64,000 nucleotides of DNA from contig CAZMZW010000002.1 of NCBI GenBank assembly GCA_964571135.1, positions 124,001 to 188,000 on the forward strand. Reading direction: 5' to 3'. Positions 41,687 through 50,798 of the stretch are shown in pieces; within the stretch, counting starts at the first letter, position 1, and each line of letters begins with the position of its first letter. Below the pieces are notes generated by a model. It did not search any database. It was not told where the DNA came from and worked only from the letters and a program-made list of their open reading frames with translations. A program made the translations under genes and the position numbers. This DNA is from CAZMZW01 sp964571135. Its GTDB lineage: Bacteria > Chloroflexota > Anaerolineae > Anaerolineales > Anaerolineaceae.

Positions 41687-42085
41687 ATGAGTATTTGGGG
41701 TGTGGGCATTTTTGAAAATGATGATGCCCTTGATTGGATTTATGACCTTGCAGATTCTGGAAGTCTTTCCCGCGTCTCTGCTGCCTTGGAATTAATTACT
41801 AGAAATAAAGATGATACTCCCGAGCTTTCGGATTGCCGCATCGCTTTAGCTGGAGCTGAAATTATCGCCGCAATGCATGGTGATCCGTGCACCGATCTCC
41901 CAGAAGAAGCCGAGGAATGGATTGGAGATAAGATTTTAGAAAATGAAAATTTGCGCGCAAAAGCCGAAGAAGCAGTGATGATTATTTCGAGAAAATCGGA
42001 ACTTAGAGAAAAAATGGAACATTCTTTTAATTTCGATAAATGGCAGGAGATAATTAATAACTTGCAAAAAAGATTGGAAATATAG
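41687..42085 (+). CDS. DUF4259 protein
   Basis: 132 residues. The N-terminus MSIWGVGIFENDDALDWIYDL matches DUF4259, a small bacterial family of unknown function that begins with a WGxGxFxNDDALDW motif. It has no signal peptide or membrane segment and is mostly helical. ATG 41687 was chosen by family start; the frame opens at TTG 41672. GGAG lies 9 nt upstream and a TATAAT box at 41651-41656. It is alone between divergent and convergent operons. Confidence 0.8.
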   Translation: MSIWGVGIFENDDALDWIYDLADSGSLSRVSAALELITRNKDDTPELSDCRIALAGAEIIAAMHGDPCTDLPEEAEEWIGDKILENENLRAKAEEAVMIISRKSELREKMEHSFNFDKWQEIINNLQKRLEI

Positions 42086-42096
42086 ATAGGTAATTT

Positions 42097-43125
42097 TTAT
42101 CGCTGCGAATTTGATTGTTTTTTTTCAAATAAAGCGGTTTTTTCTTCCTGGCTTATGAAAGCAACTTCGAGGGCATTTCGTTGTGATTGATGAATTAAAT
42201 CTGGGGTTAGCCCGGCTGCAGGAGCAGCATTTTCGTATTCATATCTTAGGAAATGTGCGCTTATTCCGGGATCATCGGAATTAAGGGTTGCCAGAATTCC
42301 ATGATTTAAAAATAATTTAATCGGGTGATCTGGATAATCCTTTACTGTACTTGTTTGCACATTACTGGTCAGATTGGATTCCACACCTATTCGATGTTCA
42401 GCCAAATAATCCATTAATTTTGGGTCTTCGATCGCATGTACAGCGTGCCCAAGCCGCACAGCGCCGAGTTCATTGATGGCTTGCCAGATACTTGAAGAGC
42501 CGCTGACTTCACCCGCATGAGGATCGGAATGCCAACCAGCATTCCTCGCTGTGCGAAAATGTTCCACAAACAAATCTCCACCAAAATGGATCTCGTCACC
42601 TGCCAAATCCAAAGCGATAATATCCAGTTTATGTGTAAGAAGGGCTTCCAACTCTTTCTTACAGGTTTCGGGACCATAAGTTCGGCTAAGGATGCCTATC
42701 AGGTTCGTTTTGACCCCAAAATCACGACTTCCAATTTTTACTCCATCTATCACGGCTTCAACAACACCCACTGGATTGAGATGGTTCTTTTCAGACATGA
42801 ACCAGGGACTGAAACGAAGTTCGATGTAATCAATACCCTCTTTTTTTGCATCTTCTACATTTTCATAAGCAATTCGGCGAACCGCATCGTAATCCACCAT
42901 CACTCGTACCAGCCATTCAAATTTAGCAAAATATGCCAAAATATCTGGTTTTGCTTCGGTTACCTGTACAAACGGACGCAATTCTTCAAGATTCTTTGCA
43001 GGTAAAGGCAAATTATGTTTTAACCCAAGATCAAGAATGGTTTCAAGGCGTACATTACCATCCAGATGGCGATGCAATTCGATCAGGGGAAAAGCGGGAT
43101 CAATCATGGATTGATTCATTTTCAA
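42097..43125 (-). CDS. add: Adenosine deaminase family protein
   Basis: Zinc enzyme that converts adenosine to inosine. The motifs are intact: IELHRHLDGNVR (two zinc His), DLAGDEIHF, the substrate His-Glu in DPHAGEVSG, VRLGHAVHA, ESNLTSNVQT and NSDDPGIS. 342 residues. It begins right after the proC stop. TTG 43125 has AAGGA 5 nt upstream; the ATG at 43119 is two codons later and is the alternative. Together with the adenosine kinase at 20.6 kb it gives the cell two ways to remove the adenosine made by AhcY. Related cytokinin/adenine deaminases cannot be excluded. Confidence 0.9.
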   Translation of the reverse strand: MKMNQSMIDPAFPLIELHRHLDGNVRLETILDLGLKHNLPLPAKNLEELRPFVQVTEAKPDILAYFAKFEWLVRVMVDYDAVRRIAYENVEDAKKEGIDYIELRFSPWFMSEKNHLNPVGVVEAVIDGVKIGSRDFGVKTNLIGILSRTYGPETCKKELEALLTHKLDIIALDLAGDEIHFGGDLFVEHFRTARNAGWHSDPHAGEVSGSSSIWQAINELGAVRLGHAVHAIEDPKLMDYLAEHRIGVESNLTSNVQTSTVKDYPDHPIKLFLNHGILATLNSDDPGISAHFLRYEYENAAPAAGLTPDLIHQSQRNALEVAFISQEEKTALFEKKQSNSQR

Positions 43126-43965
43126 TTAATTCCTTGGAGCACTTTTAATATCCTGCCCTAATTCCAGAGTGCGCTGATAAGCTGCCCAAATGGCACGGGA
43201 AATAGCGGTACGAAATCCAGCTTTTTCAAGGAAATAGAGTGCTTCAGCGGATGTTCCACCTGGCGAAGTGACCTGATTTCGTAGCGCAGCCAAATGCCTT
43301 TCTTTCTCTTCTCCCTGGTCATAGAAATCCACTGAACCGCGCAGGGTTTCGATCACAAGGCGTTCAGCGATCCGGCGGGGAAAACCGAGATGTACACCTG
43401 CGTCCACCATAGCTTCCATAAAGAGGTAAACATAAGCAGGTCCTGTGCCTGATAGAGCTGTGGCTCTGTCAAGATCATCCTCATTTTCTGTGAAGATCTC
43501 TTCACCCATCGCTTTGAAAATGCTACGGGCAAAATCAAGGTGGGATTGAGAAACTGATTTAGAGGATGTCCAAACTGTGATTCCTTCACCAATCTGACTT
43601 GGTGTATTTGGCATCGCACGTATTACCTGTTCATGTTGCAGGGTTCGGGATATTTTTTCAATCCTGGTACCTGCCACAATGGAAATGACAAGCGCATCTT
43701 TTTTTATAACCCCCCGCATGCCTTCAAGTACTTTATCAACCCTTTGAGGTTTTATACAAAATAAAACAGTATCTGCTGTTTTACCCGCTTCGGAATTATC
43801 AGTCGCAGGATGAATTCCATAACTCTTGGCTAAATACTGCACACGTTCATCCCTGGGTCCTGAAATTGTGATCGAGGGTGATCCCATGATTTTCTTGGCT
43901 AGAAGATTCTTTAATATGGCTTCAGCCATCACTCCGGGTCCGATTATTGTAAGTTTGGGGGACAT
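43126..43965 (-). CDS. proC: Pyrroline-5-carboxylate reductase
   Basis: Last step of proline synthesis, reducing P5C with NAD(P)H. 279 residues. The Rossmann start is IIGPGVMAEAILKNLL, then FCIKPQRVDKVLEG, the signature IRAMPNTPSQIGEGIT, and the C-terminal helical dimer domain with ALSGTGPAYVYLFMEAMVDAGV and QVTSPGGTSAEALYFLE, all typical. The glycine motif reads GPGVM instead of GxGxM, a common variant. Third gene of the tgt-uppP-proC-add operon. Confidence 0.95.
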   Translation of the reverse strand: MSPKLTIIGPGVMAEAILKNLLAKKIMGSPSITISGPRDERVQYLAKSYGIHPATDNSEAGKTADTVLFCIKPQRVDKVLEGMRGVIKKDALVISIVAGTRIEKISRTLQHEQVIRAMPNTPSQIGEGITVWTSSKSVSQSHLDFARSIFKAMGEEIFTENEDDLDRATALSGTGPAYVYLFMEAMVDAGVHLGFPRRIAERLVIETLRGSVDFYDQGEEKERHLAALRNQVTSPGGTSAEALYFLEKAGFRTAISRAIWAAYQRTLELGQDIKSAPRN

Positions 43966-43986
43966 CTGATTTTTCCTTTATCCTGA

Positions 43987-45522
43987 TTACATATTTCCAA
44001 CAGATTTTTGGATGCACGTTAGAAATTTTTCATATGATTGAACTGGTAATGAGGTAATGCTAGCCAATATAGGATATTTGACCTGTTCCCCATTAAGGTC
44101 AGTTATTTCAATGGATTTGAGCGATCCATTGACCCAATGGGCAGGTAAAAAGCCTATCGCGGCAGGATTGAGCTGTAAGACCTCTTCCATCGCCTTAGCA
44201 TCTGGAGCAATATTTGCGGTTAAGGTAGATTGACCGTTATCCAAAATTATACGTGAAAAGATTTCTTGTTCATAATTATTTAATGGAAAAGCCCACAATT
44301 GAATATTCTTATCTGCAATAATTAAAAATTCATTTGTATTCTGACATTGATTACATTCTTTGATGAAGAGTGCCCATGAAGTATAAGTACCCCTGAAGAT
44401 TTTTTTTAGTTGATCTAGATTTAATTGCATCAGTGGGTTGGTTTTATTTATAACAATTTTTAAGGACTCTTGGCCAATGATGTAGGTTTTTGAATTGAGA
44501 TCAATCGTATTTTCAAACCCAAAATTGATTGTGGGTATAGAGAGTTGAGACGAGATCGGTTGTTCATGAAAGATTAGGGATAAGGCCTCATTTTTTTGAT
44601 TACATTCATTGATGATGGGTATAAGCCAGGATAAAGAAGAAGCATAATTTACGGAGATATCAGGTGTATTGGTATTCGGGGCAGCTATGACCGATCTTTG
44701 AGGATTTAATAAGCTGAAACTTATTACAATAACACCCAGGATAATGCAATAGCCAGCAAAAACATATAAGGAATGCTTGTTTAAATAATTTAGCATCCAG
44801 TAAATGACAAGATAACCCACCAGGGCAGCAGCAATAAAACCAGCAATCAGCACCGGTAGGAATTGAATCAAATCTTTCACTTTTAAAAGATCCATTATTC
44901 CCAGAACACCCGCAGCCATCATAATAGGGATAGCCATTAGAAATGAAAAATGGGCAGCGTCTTTTCGACGATAATTTTGAACCATACCGCCTGCAATACA
45001 AGAACCAGAGCGGGAAATGCCGGGGAATATCGAAATTGCCTGAAATAAACCCACAATAAATGCATTTTTCCAAGTGAGTTCAATAAGCTCACGGGATCGT
45101 TTACCAATCACTTCTGCAATCACAAGAAGAAAAGCAGTTCCAAAAAGGAAGAAAGCCGTTAATGACGGACTACCAAAGGCGGCTTCAACTTTACTTTTAA
45201 GTATTATGCCTGCCAACCCCGCTGGAATGGTTGCCAATATTACCAACCAGCCAAGACGCGAGTTTTCGTTTGTAAAAGGAGTTTTTTCCTTTATTCCCTG
45301 CAGAACTGCAAGTAAGATCTGCCAAATATCTTTTCGAAAATAAATTATCAAAGAAAGCAATGTGCCCAATTGTACGAGCACATCGAACGAAAAATTTTGG
45401 TCAGTTGGAATTCTCCAACCGAATAGATAAGGAAAGATCACCAGATGAGCAGAACTTGAAACAGGCAGGAATTCAGTAAAACCTTGTATGATCCCAAGAA
45501 AAATGGCTTGAATAATACTCAT
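43987..45522 (-). CDS. uppP: Undecaprenyl-diphosphatase (UppP/BacA) fused to a PstS/PBP-like domain
   Basis: 511 residues, nearly double the usual 270. Residues 1-272 are a complete UppP: QGFTE (Gln13-Glu17), LPVSSSAHL, PGISRSGS (167-174) and about eight TM helices. It recycles the C55 lipid carrier for peptidoglycan. Residues 285-511 lie after the last TM, on the outer face. They look like a type-II periplasmic-binding domain of the PstS-like group (SLKIVINKTNPLMQLNLDQL, IFRGTYTSW, NPAAIGFLPAHW). This domain could bind the released phosphate or a regulator. The frame is unbroken. Its start overlaps the tgt stop by 4 nt. Confidence 0.9.
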   Translation of the reverse strand: MSIIQAIFLGIIQGFTEFLPVSSSAHLVIFPYLFGWRIPTDQNFSFDVLVQLGTLLSLIIYFRKDIWQILLAVLQGIKEKTPFTNENSRLGWLVILATIPAGLAGIILKSKVEAAFGSPSLTAFFLFGTAFLLVIAEVIGKRSRELIELTWKNAFIVGLFQAISIFPGISRSGSCIAGGMVQNYRRKDAAHFSFLMAIPIMMAAGVLGIMDLLKVKDLIQFLPVLIAGFIAAALVGYLVIYWMLNYLNKHSLYVFAGYCIILGVIVISFSLLNPQRSVIAAPNTNTPDISVNYASSLSWLIPIINECNQKNEALSLIFHEQPISSQLSIPTINFGFENTIDLNSKTYIIGQESLKIVINKTNPLMQLNLDQLKKIFRGTYTSWALFIKECNQCQNTNEFLIIADKNIQLWAFPLNNYEQEIFSRIILDNGQSTLTANIAPDAKAMEEVLQLNPAAIGFLPAHWVNGSLKSIEITDLNGEQVKYPILASITSLPVQSYEKFLTCIQKSVGNM

Positions 45523-46658
45523 AAATTACCCTCTTGAAAAGTGTGATTGGGTTTTTGTAGGTTATTAAGGATTTGCGTTGAGTATTCTTCGAAATTACAG
45601 TCAATTATCGATTTACGCAGCCGGCGCATCAATTCTACCAGCATGAAGATGTTGTGAATTGAAATCAGAGTGGCAGCCAGCATTTCTTTCGCCATGATTA
45701 AATGGCGTAGATAGGCTCGGCTGAAATGTTGACATGTATAACATTCACATAGTGAGTCAATTGGACCGGGATTATGAGCATGTTCAGCATTCATTAAATT
45801 AATACGTCCATTCAGGGTTTGGGCTGCCTGGTGGCGAGCAAGGCGGGTAGGCAGGACGCAATCAAACATGTCAATTCCGCGGCGCACCCCTTCAATCAAA
45901 TCTTCAGGAGTACCCACACCCATTAAGTAACGTGGTTTTTCTTTCGGCAGCAAATCATCAACCAGATCAACGATTTGAAGCATCTGGACTTTACTTTCAC
46001 CAACCGAAAGGCCGCCGACTGCATAACCCGGGAAGTCCAAGGATTTAATGAATTCAGCGGATTTTTGGCGTAAATCAGGAAAAATTCCTCCTTGAATAAT
46101 TCCAAAAAGTGCCTGATCAGTACGGTTTTTAGCTTTTAGGCAGCGTTCTGCCCATAAGTGGGTATGTTCCAGTGCTTTTTCGATATTCTTTCGGTTGGCG
46201 GGCTCAGAACATTCATCAAAAGCCATGATGATATCCGCGCCCAGCTTTTCCTGAATCTGTACAGCCAATTCAGGGGTGAAATGATGAATCGAACCATCCA
46301 GATGACTTTTGAAGGTAACCCCATCATCTGAAATTTTCCTCAGATCACCCAGCGAAAAAACTTGAAACCCCCCCGAATCCGTTAGAATTACTCCTTTCCA
46401 ATCCATAAACTGGTGCAACCCGCCCATTTCTGCTACCAAATCAGCACCTGGCCGCAAGTAAAGGTGATAAGTATTGGAGAGAAGGATTTGTACTCCAATT
46501 TCTTTAAGCTGGGCAGGAGTCACAGCCTTAACAGTTGCCTGGGTTCCGACAGGCATGAAAACCGGTGTTTCGATATTCCCATGAGGCGTTGTAAAGATTC
46601 CTGCCCGTGCTTTACCGAGGCGTGTAATAGTTTTAAATTGGAAATTGGCATTCTGCAT
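45519..46658 (-). CDS. tgt: tRNA-guanine transglycosylase
   Basis: Exchanges guanine for preQ1 at the wobble base of GUN-anticodon tRNAs on the way to queuosine. 379 residues with the catalytic Asp segment LTDSGGFQVFSLG, VGGLSVGE, the second Asp in MGVGTPEDLIEGVRRGIDMFDCVLPTR (given as separate stretches, MFDCVLPTR holds it), and the zinc site CECYTCQHFSRAYLRHL. ATG 46658 (MQNANFQF) was chosen as the family start; the frame extends to 46730 with a hydrophobic stretch unlike Tgt. No ribosome site is visible. First gene of a four-gene operon; no queuosine synthesis genes are in the window. Confidence 0.96.
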   Translation of the reverse strand: MQNANFQFKTITRLGKARAGIFTTPHGNIETPVFMPVGTQATVKAVTPAQLKEIGVQILLSNTYHLYLRPGADLVAEMGGLHQFMDWKGVILTDSGGFQVFSLGDLRKISDDGVTFKSHLDGSIHHFTPELAVQIQEKLGADIIMAFDECSEPANRKNIEKALEHTHLWAERCLKAKNRTDQALFGIIQGGIFPDLRQKSAEFIKSLDFPGYAVGGLSVGESKVQMLQIVDLVDDLLPKEKPRYLMGVGTPEDLIEGVRRGIDMFDCVLPTRLARHQAAQTLNGRINLMNAEHAHNPGPIDSLCECYTCQHFSRAYLRHLIMAKEMLAATLISIHNIFMLVELMRRLRKSIIDCNFEEYSTQILNNLQKPNHTFQEGNL

Positions 46659-46688
46659 AATTATTAAAAGTGCTAAAAGAATTAAAAG

Positions 46689-46694
46689 ATTATA
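46689..46694 (-). promoter_or_regulatory. -10 box of the tgt operon
   Basis: Consensus TATAAT on the minus strand, 31 bp before the tgt ATG. No clear -35 box. Confidence 0.45.
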
Positions 46695-46798
46695 GCTGAT
46701 TTCAAAAGATTTTTTCCGGATAATATCCAACAGAAAGGTAATAAGTTTTAATCATCCGATTGACTTAAAGATAAATTAATCTCTTAGATTTTTTATTC

Positions 46799-46827
46799 TT
46801 GTCGGATGACTTGAGGGCGTTTATACT
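46799..46827 (+). promoter_or_regulatory. alr promoter giving a leaderless transcript
   Basis: TTGTCG (46799-46804), 17 bp, TATACT (46822-46827). The expected start point coincides with the GTG-ATG start of alr, and there is no Shine-Dalgarno site. Confidence 0.6.
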
Positions 46828-46833
46828 AAAGTG

Positions 46834-47946
46834 ATGGAATTAGATAACTTTGCCACTTGGTTGGAAATTGATCTGGGGGTGCTTAAGAATAATTATTATA
46901 TTTTAAACAAAACAATCGGAACACCAGTGATGCCCGTCGTGAAAGCCAATGCCTATGGACATGGTCTGGAAGAAGTTGCAAAAACCGTTGAAAAAAGTGG
47001 GGCAATGTGGTGTGGCGTCGCGCGAATCGAAGAAGCTCTGATTTTGCGTAGCGCCGGTATTCAAATGAATATCTTGGTTTTAGGATACACAGCCCCTCAA
47101 AGGGTACCGGAGGCTTTGTATAATAAAATCAGCCTGACTATATATGATCCGCAGATTGTTCAAGCTTATGCACAACAAGCAGATCCATTAAACCAAAAAT
47201 TGAATGTTCAGGTGAAAGTGGATACCGGGATGGGACGTTTGGGGATTCCATCAGAAAAAGCAATTGATTTCATTCTTCAAGTAAAAAAACAGAGCCAATT
47301 TCATTTACAGGGAATATTTACTCATTTTGCTTGCGCAGATGAACCCGGGAAACCTTACACTCAACAGCAATTGGATAAATTTAACTATATTCTCCTGCAA
47401 TTGCAAAATCAGGGAATTCGACCAGAATTAATTCATGCATCCAACTCAGCGGCATCAATAAACTTTCCAGCAGCCAGATTTGATATCGTCCGTTGTGGAT
47501 TGGCTTTTTATGGGCTTTCACCATCAATCGAGACGCCTTTGCCTGAGGGTATTAAACCCGCGCTCTCCTGGAAAACGAGGCTTATCTCAATCAAACATTT
47601 TGCCGCCGGTCATGGATTAAGTTATGGATATAAATATTTTACGAAGAAAACAGAGAAAATTGGAGTGATTGCAGCCGGCTATGGGGATGGTCTGAGACGC
47701 CAGATGGGAAATACTGTCCTATTACGAGGTAAACGTGTTCCTGTTGTTGGAAACGTATGCATGGATCAATGCATTGTGAATATTGATAATATCCCAGATG
47801 CCCAGGTTGGAGATGAGGTAGTTCTTATTGGAAAACAAGAAAGAGAAGAAATTACTGCCACCGATATTGCCAAAGAATGGGATACCATCAGTTATGAAGT
47901 TATATGCGGGATGGCTGCCCGTATGCCGCGTGAGTACATCCGCTAA
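46834..47946 (+). CDS. alr: Alanine racemase
   Basis: PLP enzyme that makes D-alanine for peptidoglycan. About 370 residues. The PLP lysine lies in PVVKANAYGHGLEEV. The second-domain tyrosine is in GLSYGYKYF with IGVIAAGYGDGLRRQ, then GNVCMDQCIVNID. The fold is complete: TIM barrel followed by the beta domain ending CGMAARMPREYI. ATG 46834 is used; a GTG directly before it is in frame. It appears to be leaderless and is followed by recJ 24 bp later. Confidence 0.96.
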   Translation: MELDNFATWLEIDLGVLKNNYYILNKTIGTPVMPVVKANAYGHGLEEVAKTVEKSGAMWCGVARIEEALILRSAGIQMNILVLGYTAPQRVPEALYNKISLTIYDPQIVQAYAQQADPLNQKLNVQVKVDTGMGRLGIPSEKAIDFILQVKKQSQFHLQGIFTHFACADEPGKPYTQQQLDKFNYILLQLQNQGIRPELIHASNSAASINFPAARFDIVRCGLAFYGLSPSIETPLPEGIKPALSWKTRLISIKHFAAGHGLSYGYKYFTKKTEKIGVIAAGYGDGLRRQMGNTVLLRGKRVPVVGNVCMDQCIVNIDNIPDAQVGDEVVLIGKQEREEITATDIAKEWDTISYEVICGMAARMPREYIR

Positions 47947-47970
47947 ATTAAATCCAGAGGGTTAATAAGA

Positions 47971-49671
47971 ATGTTTAAAAATCATATGCCCAAACGTTGG
48001 GTAATGCCATCCGAAACCCCGCCTGAAATTGAAGCGACCCTGGCTCAATTTCCACGTCCAATTCGACAGATTCTTTATAACCGCGGGTTCAAAGATATGG
48101 AATCATGCAAGGCATTTCTACAGGCTGACTATCCGTCCAAAAAATCAAATCCCTTCAATCTGGATCAAATGGATAAGGCGGTTGAAAGAATACTATTTTC
48201 AATTCATCATCAATTACCGATAGCGATCTACGGTGATTATGATGTGGATGGGGTTACGGCTACAGCTCTCTTGGTCCAGGTACTTCATCAATTGGGTGCG
48301 CTGGTGATTCCTTATATCCCCAATCGTTTTGATGAGGGATATGGTTTAAATAAAGATGCGTTGAAATCATTAAGTGAAGCCGGGGTTGACCTTGTAATAA
48401 CAGTTGATTGTGGAATTCGTTCAGTTATCGAAGCAGAATATGCCAAGGAAATTGGACTCACTTTGATAATCAGTGACCATCATCATCCGCGTGGTGTAAT
48501 GCCCTCAGTTTTTGCCGTCATTTGTCCTAAAAAAGAAAATGATGGATATGAATCAAAAGATCTTGCTGGAGTAGGGTTGGCGTACAAGATTGCCCAGGCT
48601 CTGATTATTCAAAGTAAAAGTTTATTTTTAAAGGCAGAGAAATGGCTTGACCTTGTGGCGCTTGGGAGTGTGGCAGATATGGTGCCTTTGATAGAAGAAA
48701 ACCGCATGCTCGTGCGCCAGGGGATCCAAAGACTGCAATCGCAGCCGCGTATAGGACTAAGGGCTTTAAGTGAGATCGGTAAGGTTGATATTAATAAAAT
48801 AAGTAGCAATACGATTGGTTTTAGTTTTGGTCCAAGGTTAAATGCTGCTGGCCGGATAGAATCTGCCAAAAAAGCATTACAACTATTAATGACTGAAGAC
48901 GTGGATACAGCCAGTATATTGGCGGCTGAATTAAATGCACAAAATCTGGAACGCCAGAGCCTGACCCGCCAAATCCAACAGCGTGCCCAGGAGATCGCAA
49001 GTTTTTCAGGTGAAGAGCTGATCTATTTGATTATTGATGAAAGTTTTAATCAGGGAATTCTCGGATTGGCAGCCTCTAAACTGACAGAAGAGTATTACCG
49101 GCCGGCCATGGTTGGCACAAAACGAAGCAATGGTTCTATTCGTGCATCCTGCCGTTCGATTCCCGAATTCGATATTACCAGAGCATTAGATGAATGTGCT
49201 GATCTTTTAGTTCAGCATGGAGGGCATAAAGCTGCGGCTGGTTTTACCATTTGCGCTGAAAACCTGGAAATTTTTCGTGAAAAGATGATGGGAATTGCAC
49301 AACGGGAATTGGGCGAAAAAAATTTAGCTCCGACATTAAAAGCGGATTCACAGGTTGCCCTTTTTGAATTGAAACCAGAAATTCTGGATTACCTGGATCA
49401 GTTTGAACCTACAGGAATGGGTAACCCGGTCCCGCTATTTTTCTCAAAAAATGTCATTGTTAAAAATCAAAAAGTTGTCGGAAAAGAAAATTCACATCTC
49501 TCGTTAGTGCTTTCCGATGGCCGAATCACTTTTGACGCGATTGGCTTTGGGCTGGGTGACCGAGCTGAAAAAATGCCAGATCGAATTGATATCCTTTTCT
49601 GTTTCGAACGAAATTATTATCAAGCTCAGGAAAGAATTCAATTGCGCATTGTGGATTTGAAGCATGCGTAG
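47971..49671 (+). CDS. recJ: Single-stranded-DNA exonuclease RecJ
   Basis: 5'-3' exonuclease for recombination and mismatch repair. 566 residues. DHH-domain motifs are present: IAIYGDYDVDGVTATALL, VITVDCGIRS, IISDHHHPRG (the DHH-type motif), and VALGSVADMVPL. The DHHA1 domain has SCRSIPEFDI and QHGGHKAAAGFTI. An OB-fold follows at the C-terminus. Start ATG behind AGAGGG. The two-gene unit alr-recJ has no clear terminator. Confidence 0.96.
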   Translation: MFKNHMPKRWVMPSETPPEIEATLAQFPRPIRQILYNRGFKDMESCKAFLQADYPSKKSNPFNLDQMDKAVERILFSIHHQLPIAIYGDYDVDGVTATALLVQVLHQLGALVIPYIPNRFDEGYGLNKDALKSLSEAGVDLVITVDCGIRSVIEAEYAKEIGLTLIISDHHHPRGVMPSVFAVICPKKENDGYESKDLAGVGLAYKIAQALIIQSKSLFLKAEKWLDLVALGSVADMVPLIEENRMLVRQGIQRLQSQPRIGLRALSEIGKVDINKISSNTIGFSFGPRLNAAGRIESAKKALQLLMTEDVDTASILAAELNAQNLERQSLTRQIQQRAQEIASFSGEELIYLIIDESFNQGILGLAASKLTEEYYRPAMVGTKRSNGSIRASCRSIPEFDITRALDECADLLVQHGGHKAAAGFTICAENLEIFREKMMGIAQRELGEKNLAPTLKADSQVALFELKPEILDYLDQFEPTGMGNPVPLFFSKNVIVKNQKVVGKENSHLSLVLSDGRITFDAIGFGLGDRAEKMPDRIDILFCFERNYYQAQERIQLRIVDLKHA

Positions 49672-50020
49672 AATGAATGTCTTTATTCAATTGGGTTAGA
49701 GCAAATGAACGAGAAAAAATTGAATTAGATTTCGTTATCCTTAGGGAATTTTATCAAGCGATGAGATAATTTAATACAAAACGACGAAGTCGGATTCGAT
49801 TCTCATAAATAATTTTATTCAAAATATAGGAAATCTAATTAGGATAGGTTTGCAAAAAATCGGGAGACATTTATCTTTTCGATCGACACTCATTAAATAT
49901 CTGAATTGAGATTTGTCGCAGATTAAATGAAGAATGGACCGAGTTTTCTATTCGGTCTATTATCATTTTAAATCACCATGCTATAATTTTATTCAATCGA
50001 AATGATCCTGAGGGATTCTC
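49672..50020. other. 349 bp intergenic region without a gene
   Basis: No coding frame of note. It holds a small hairpin GACCGA/TCGGTC (49937-49957) followed by loosely T-rich sequence, a possible terminator for recJ, and the promoter of the downstream gene. The rest is AT-rich with nothing recognised. Confidence 0.5.
49960..49987 (+). promoter_or_regulatory. Promoter of the glycerophosphodiesterase gene
   Basis: TTATCA (49960-49965), 16 bp, TATAAT (49982-49987), 33 bp before the ATG, which follows GAGGGA. Confidence 0.6.
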
Positions 50021-50788
50021 ATGTCATCACATCTAATTGACAATTTGCCAAGACCTATCATTTTTGGCCATCGGGGTGCCAGTCGATATGCACCTGAGAA
50101 TACAATGATTGCATTTCAAACTGCCTTCGATCAAGGAGCTCCTGCCATTGAGTTGGATGTGATGCTTTCAGCTGATGAAAAATTAATCGTGATTCATGAT
50201 TCAACAGTAGATCGAACCACAAATGGTAGTGGTAAGGTTAATGAGCTTTCATTTGATTCACTAAAAAAATTGGATGCAGGATATAGATTTTCAGAAAAGT
50301 ATATTAATGAAAGAATTCCTACTTTAGAGGAAGTGTTTGATCTTACCAGGGGTAAATTTCTAGTCAATATTGAATTGAAAAATTATCATGCCCCCGGGGA
50401 TAACCTTGTAGAAAAAGTGGTTGACCTTGTTGTTAAACGAGAAATGAATGGCTCTGTTATATTTTCTTCTTTCATACTAGCAAATATATTTAAGTTACGA
50501 CGACTTTTGCCAGATGTGCCAACCGCTTTATTGACTCTGGGAGGAATAGTCGGTAAACTCGAAATTTCCCCATTTTTTCGATGGCTTTCACCAGAATTTA
50601 TTCATCCGGAGTATCAATTAATTGATGAAAAAATTATTCAAAGGGAGCATGCTTGCCACCGTAGAGTGAATGTTTGGAAAGTAAATGAAGAAGCGGATTT
50701 GCGGCGTTTTATCAAGGCTGATGTAGATGGAATTATTACCGATGATCCCATTTTGGCATTGAATATTCGAAAATTGAGCAGCACGTGA
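50021..50788 (+). CDS. Glycerophosphodiester phosphodiesterase
   Basis: Hydrolyses glycerophosphodiesters to glycerol-3-phosphate and an alcohol, from lipid or teichoic-acid turnover. 255 residues, cytoplasmic UgpQ type without signal peptide. The catalytic motifs are IFGHRGASRYAPENT (His-Arg and Glu-Asn), ELDVMLSADEKLIVIHDSTVDRTT (Glu-Asp and the second His) and VNIELKN. It lies 10 bp before the GH3-like gene on the same strand. Confidence 0.93.
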   Translation: MSSHLIDNLPRPIIFGHRGASRYAPENTMIAFQTAFDQGAPAIELDVMLSADEKLIVIHDSTVDRTTNGSGKVNELSFDSLKKLDAGYRFSEKYINERIPTLEEVFDLTRGKFLVNIELKNYHAPGDNLVEKVVDLVVKREMNGSVIFSSFILANIFKLRRLLPDVPTALLTLGGIVGKLEISPFFRWLSPEFIHPEYQLIDEKIIQREHACHRRVNVWKVNEEADLRRFIKADVDGIITDDPILALNIRKLSST

Positions 50789-50798
50789 GGATTTCAGG

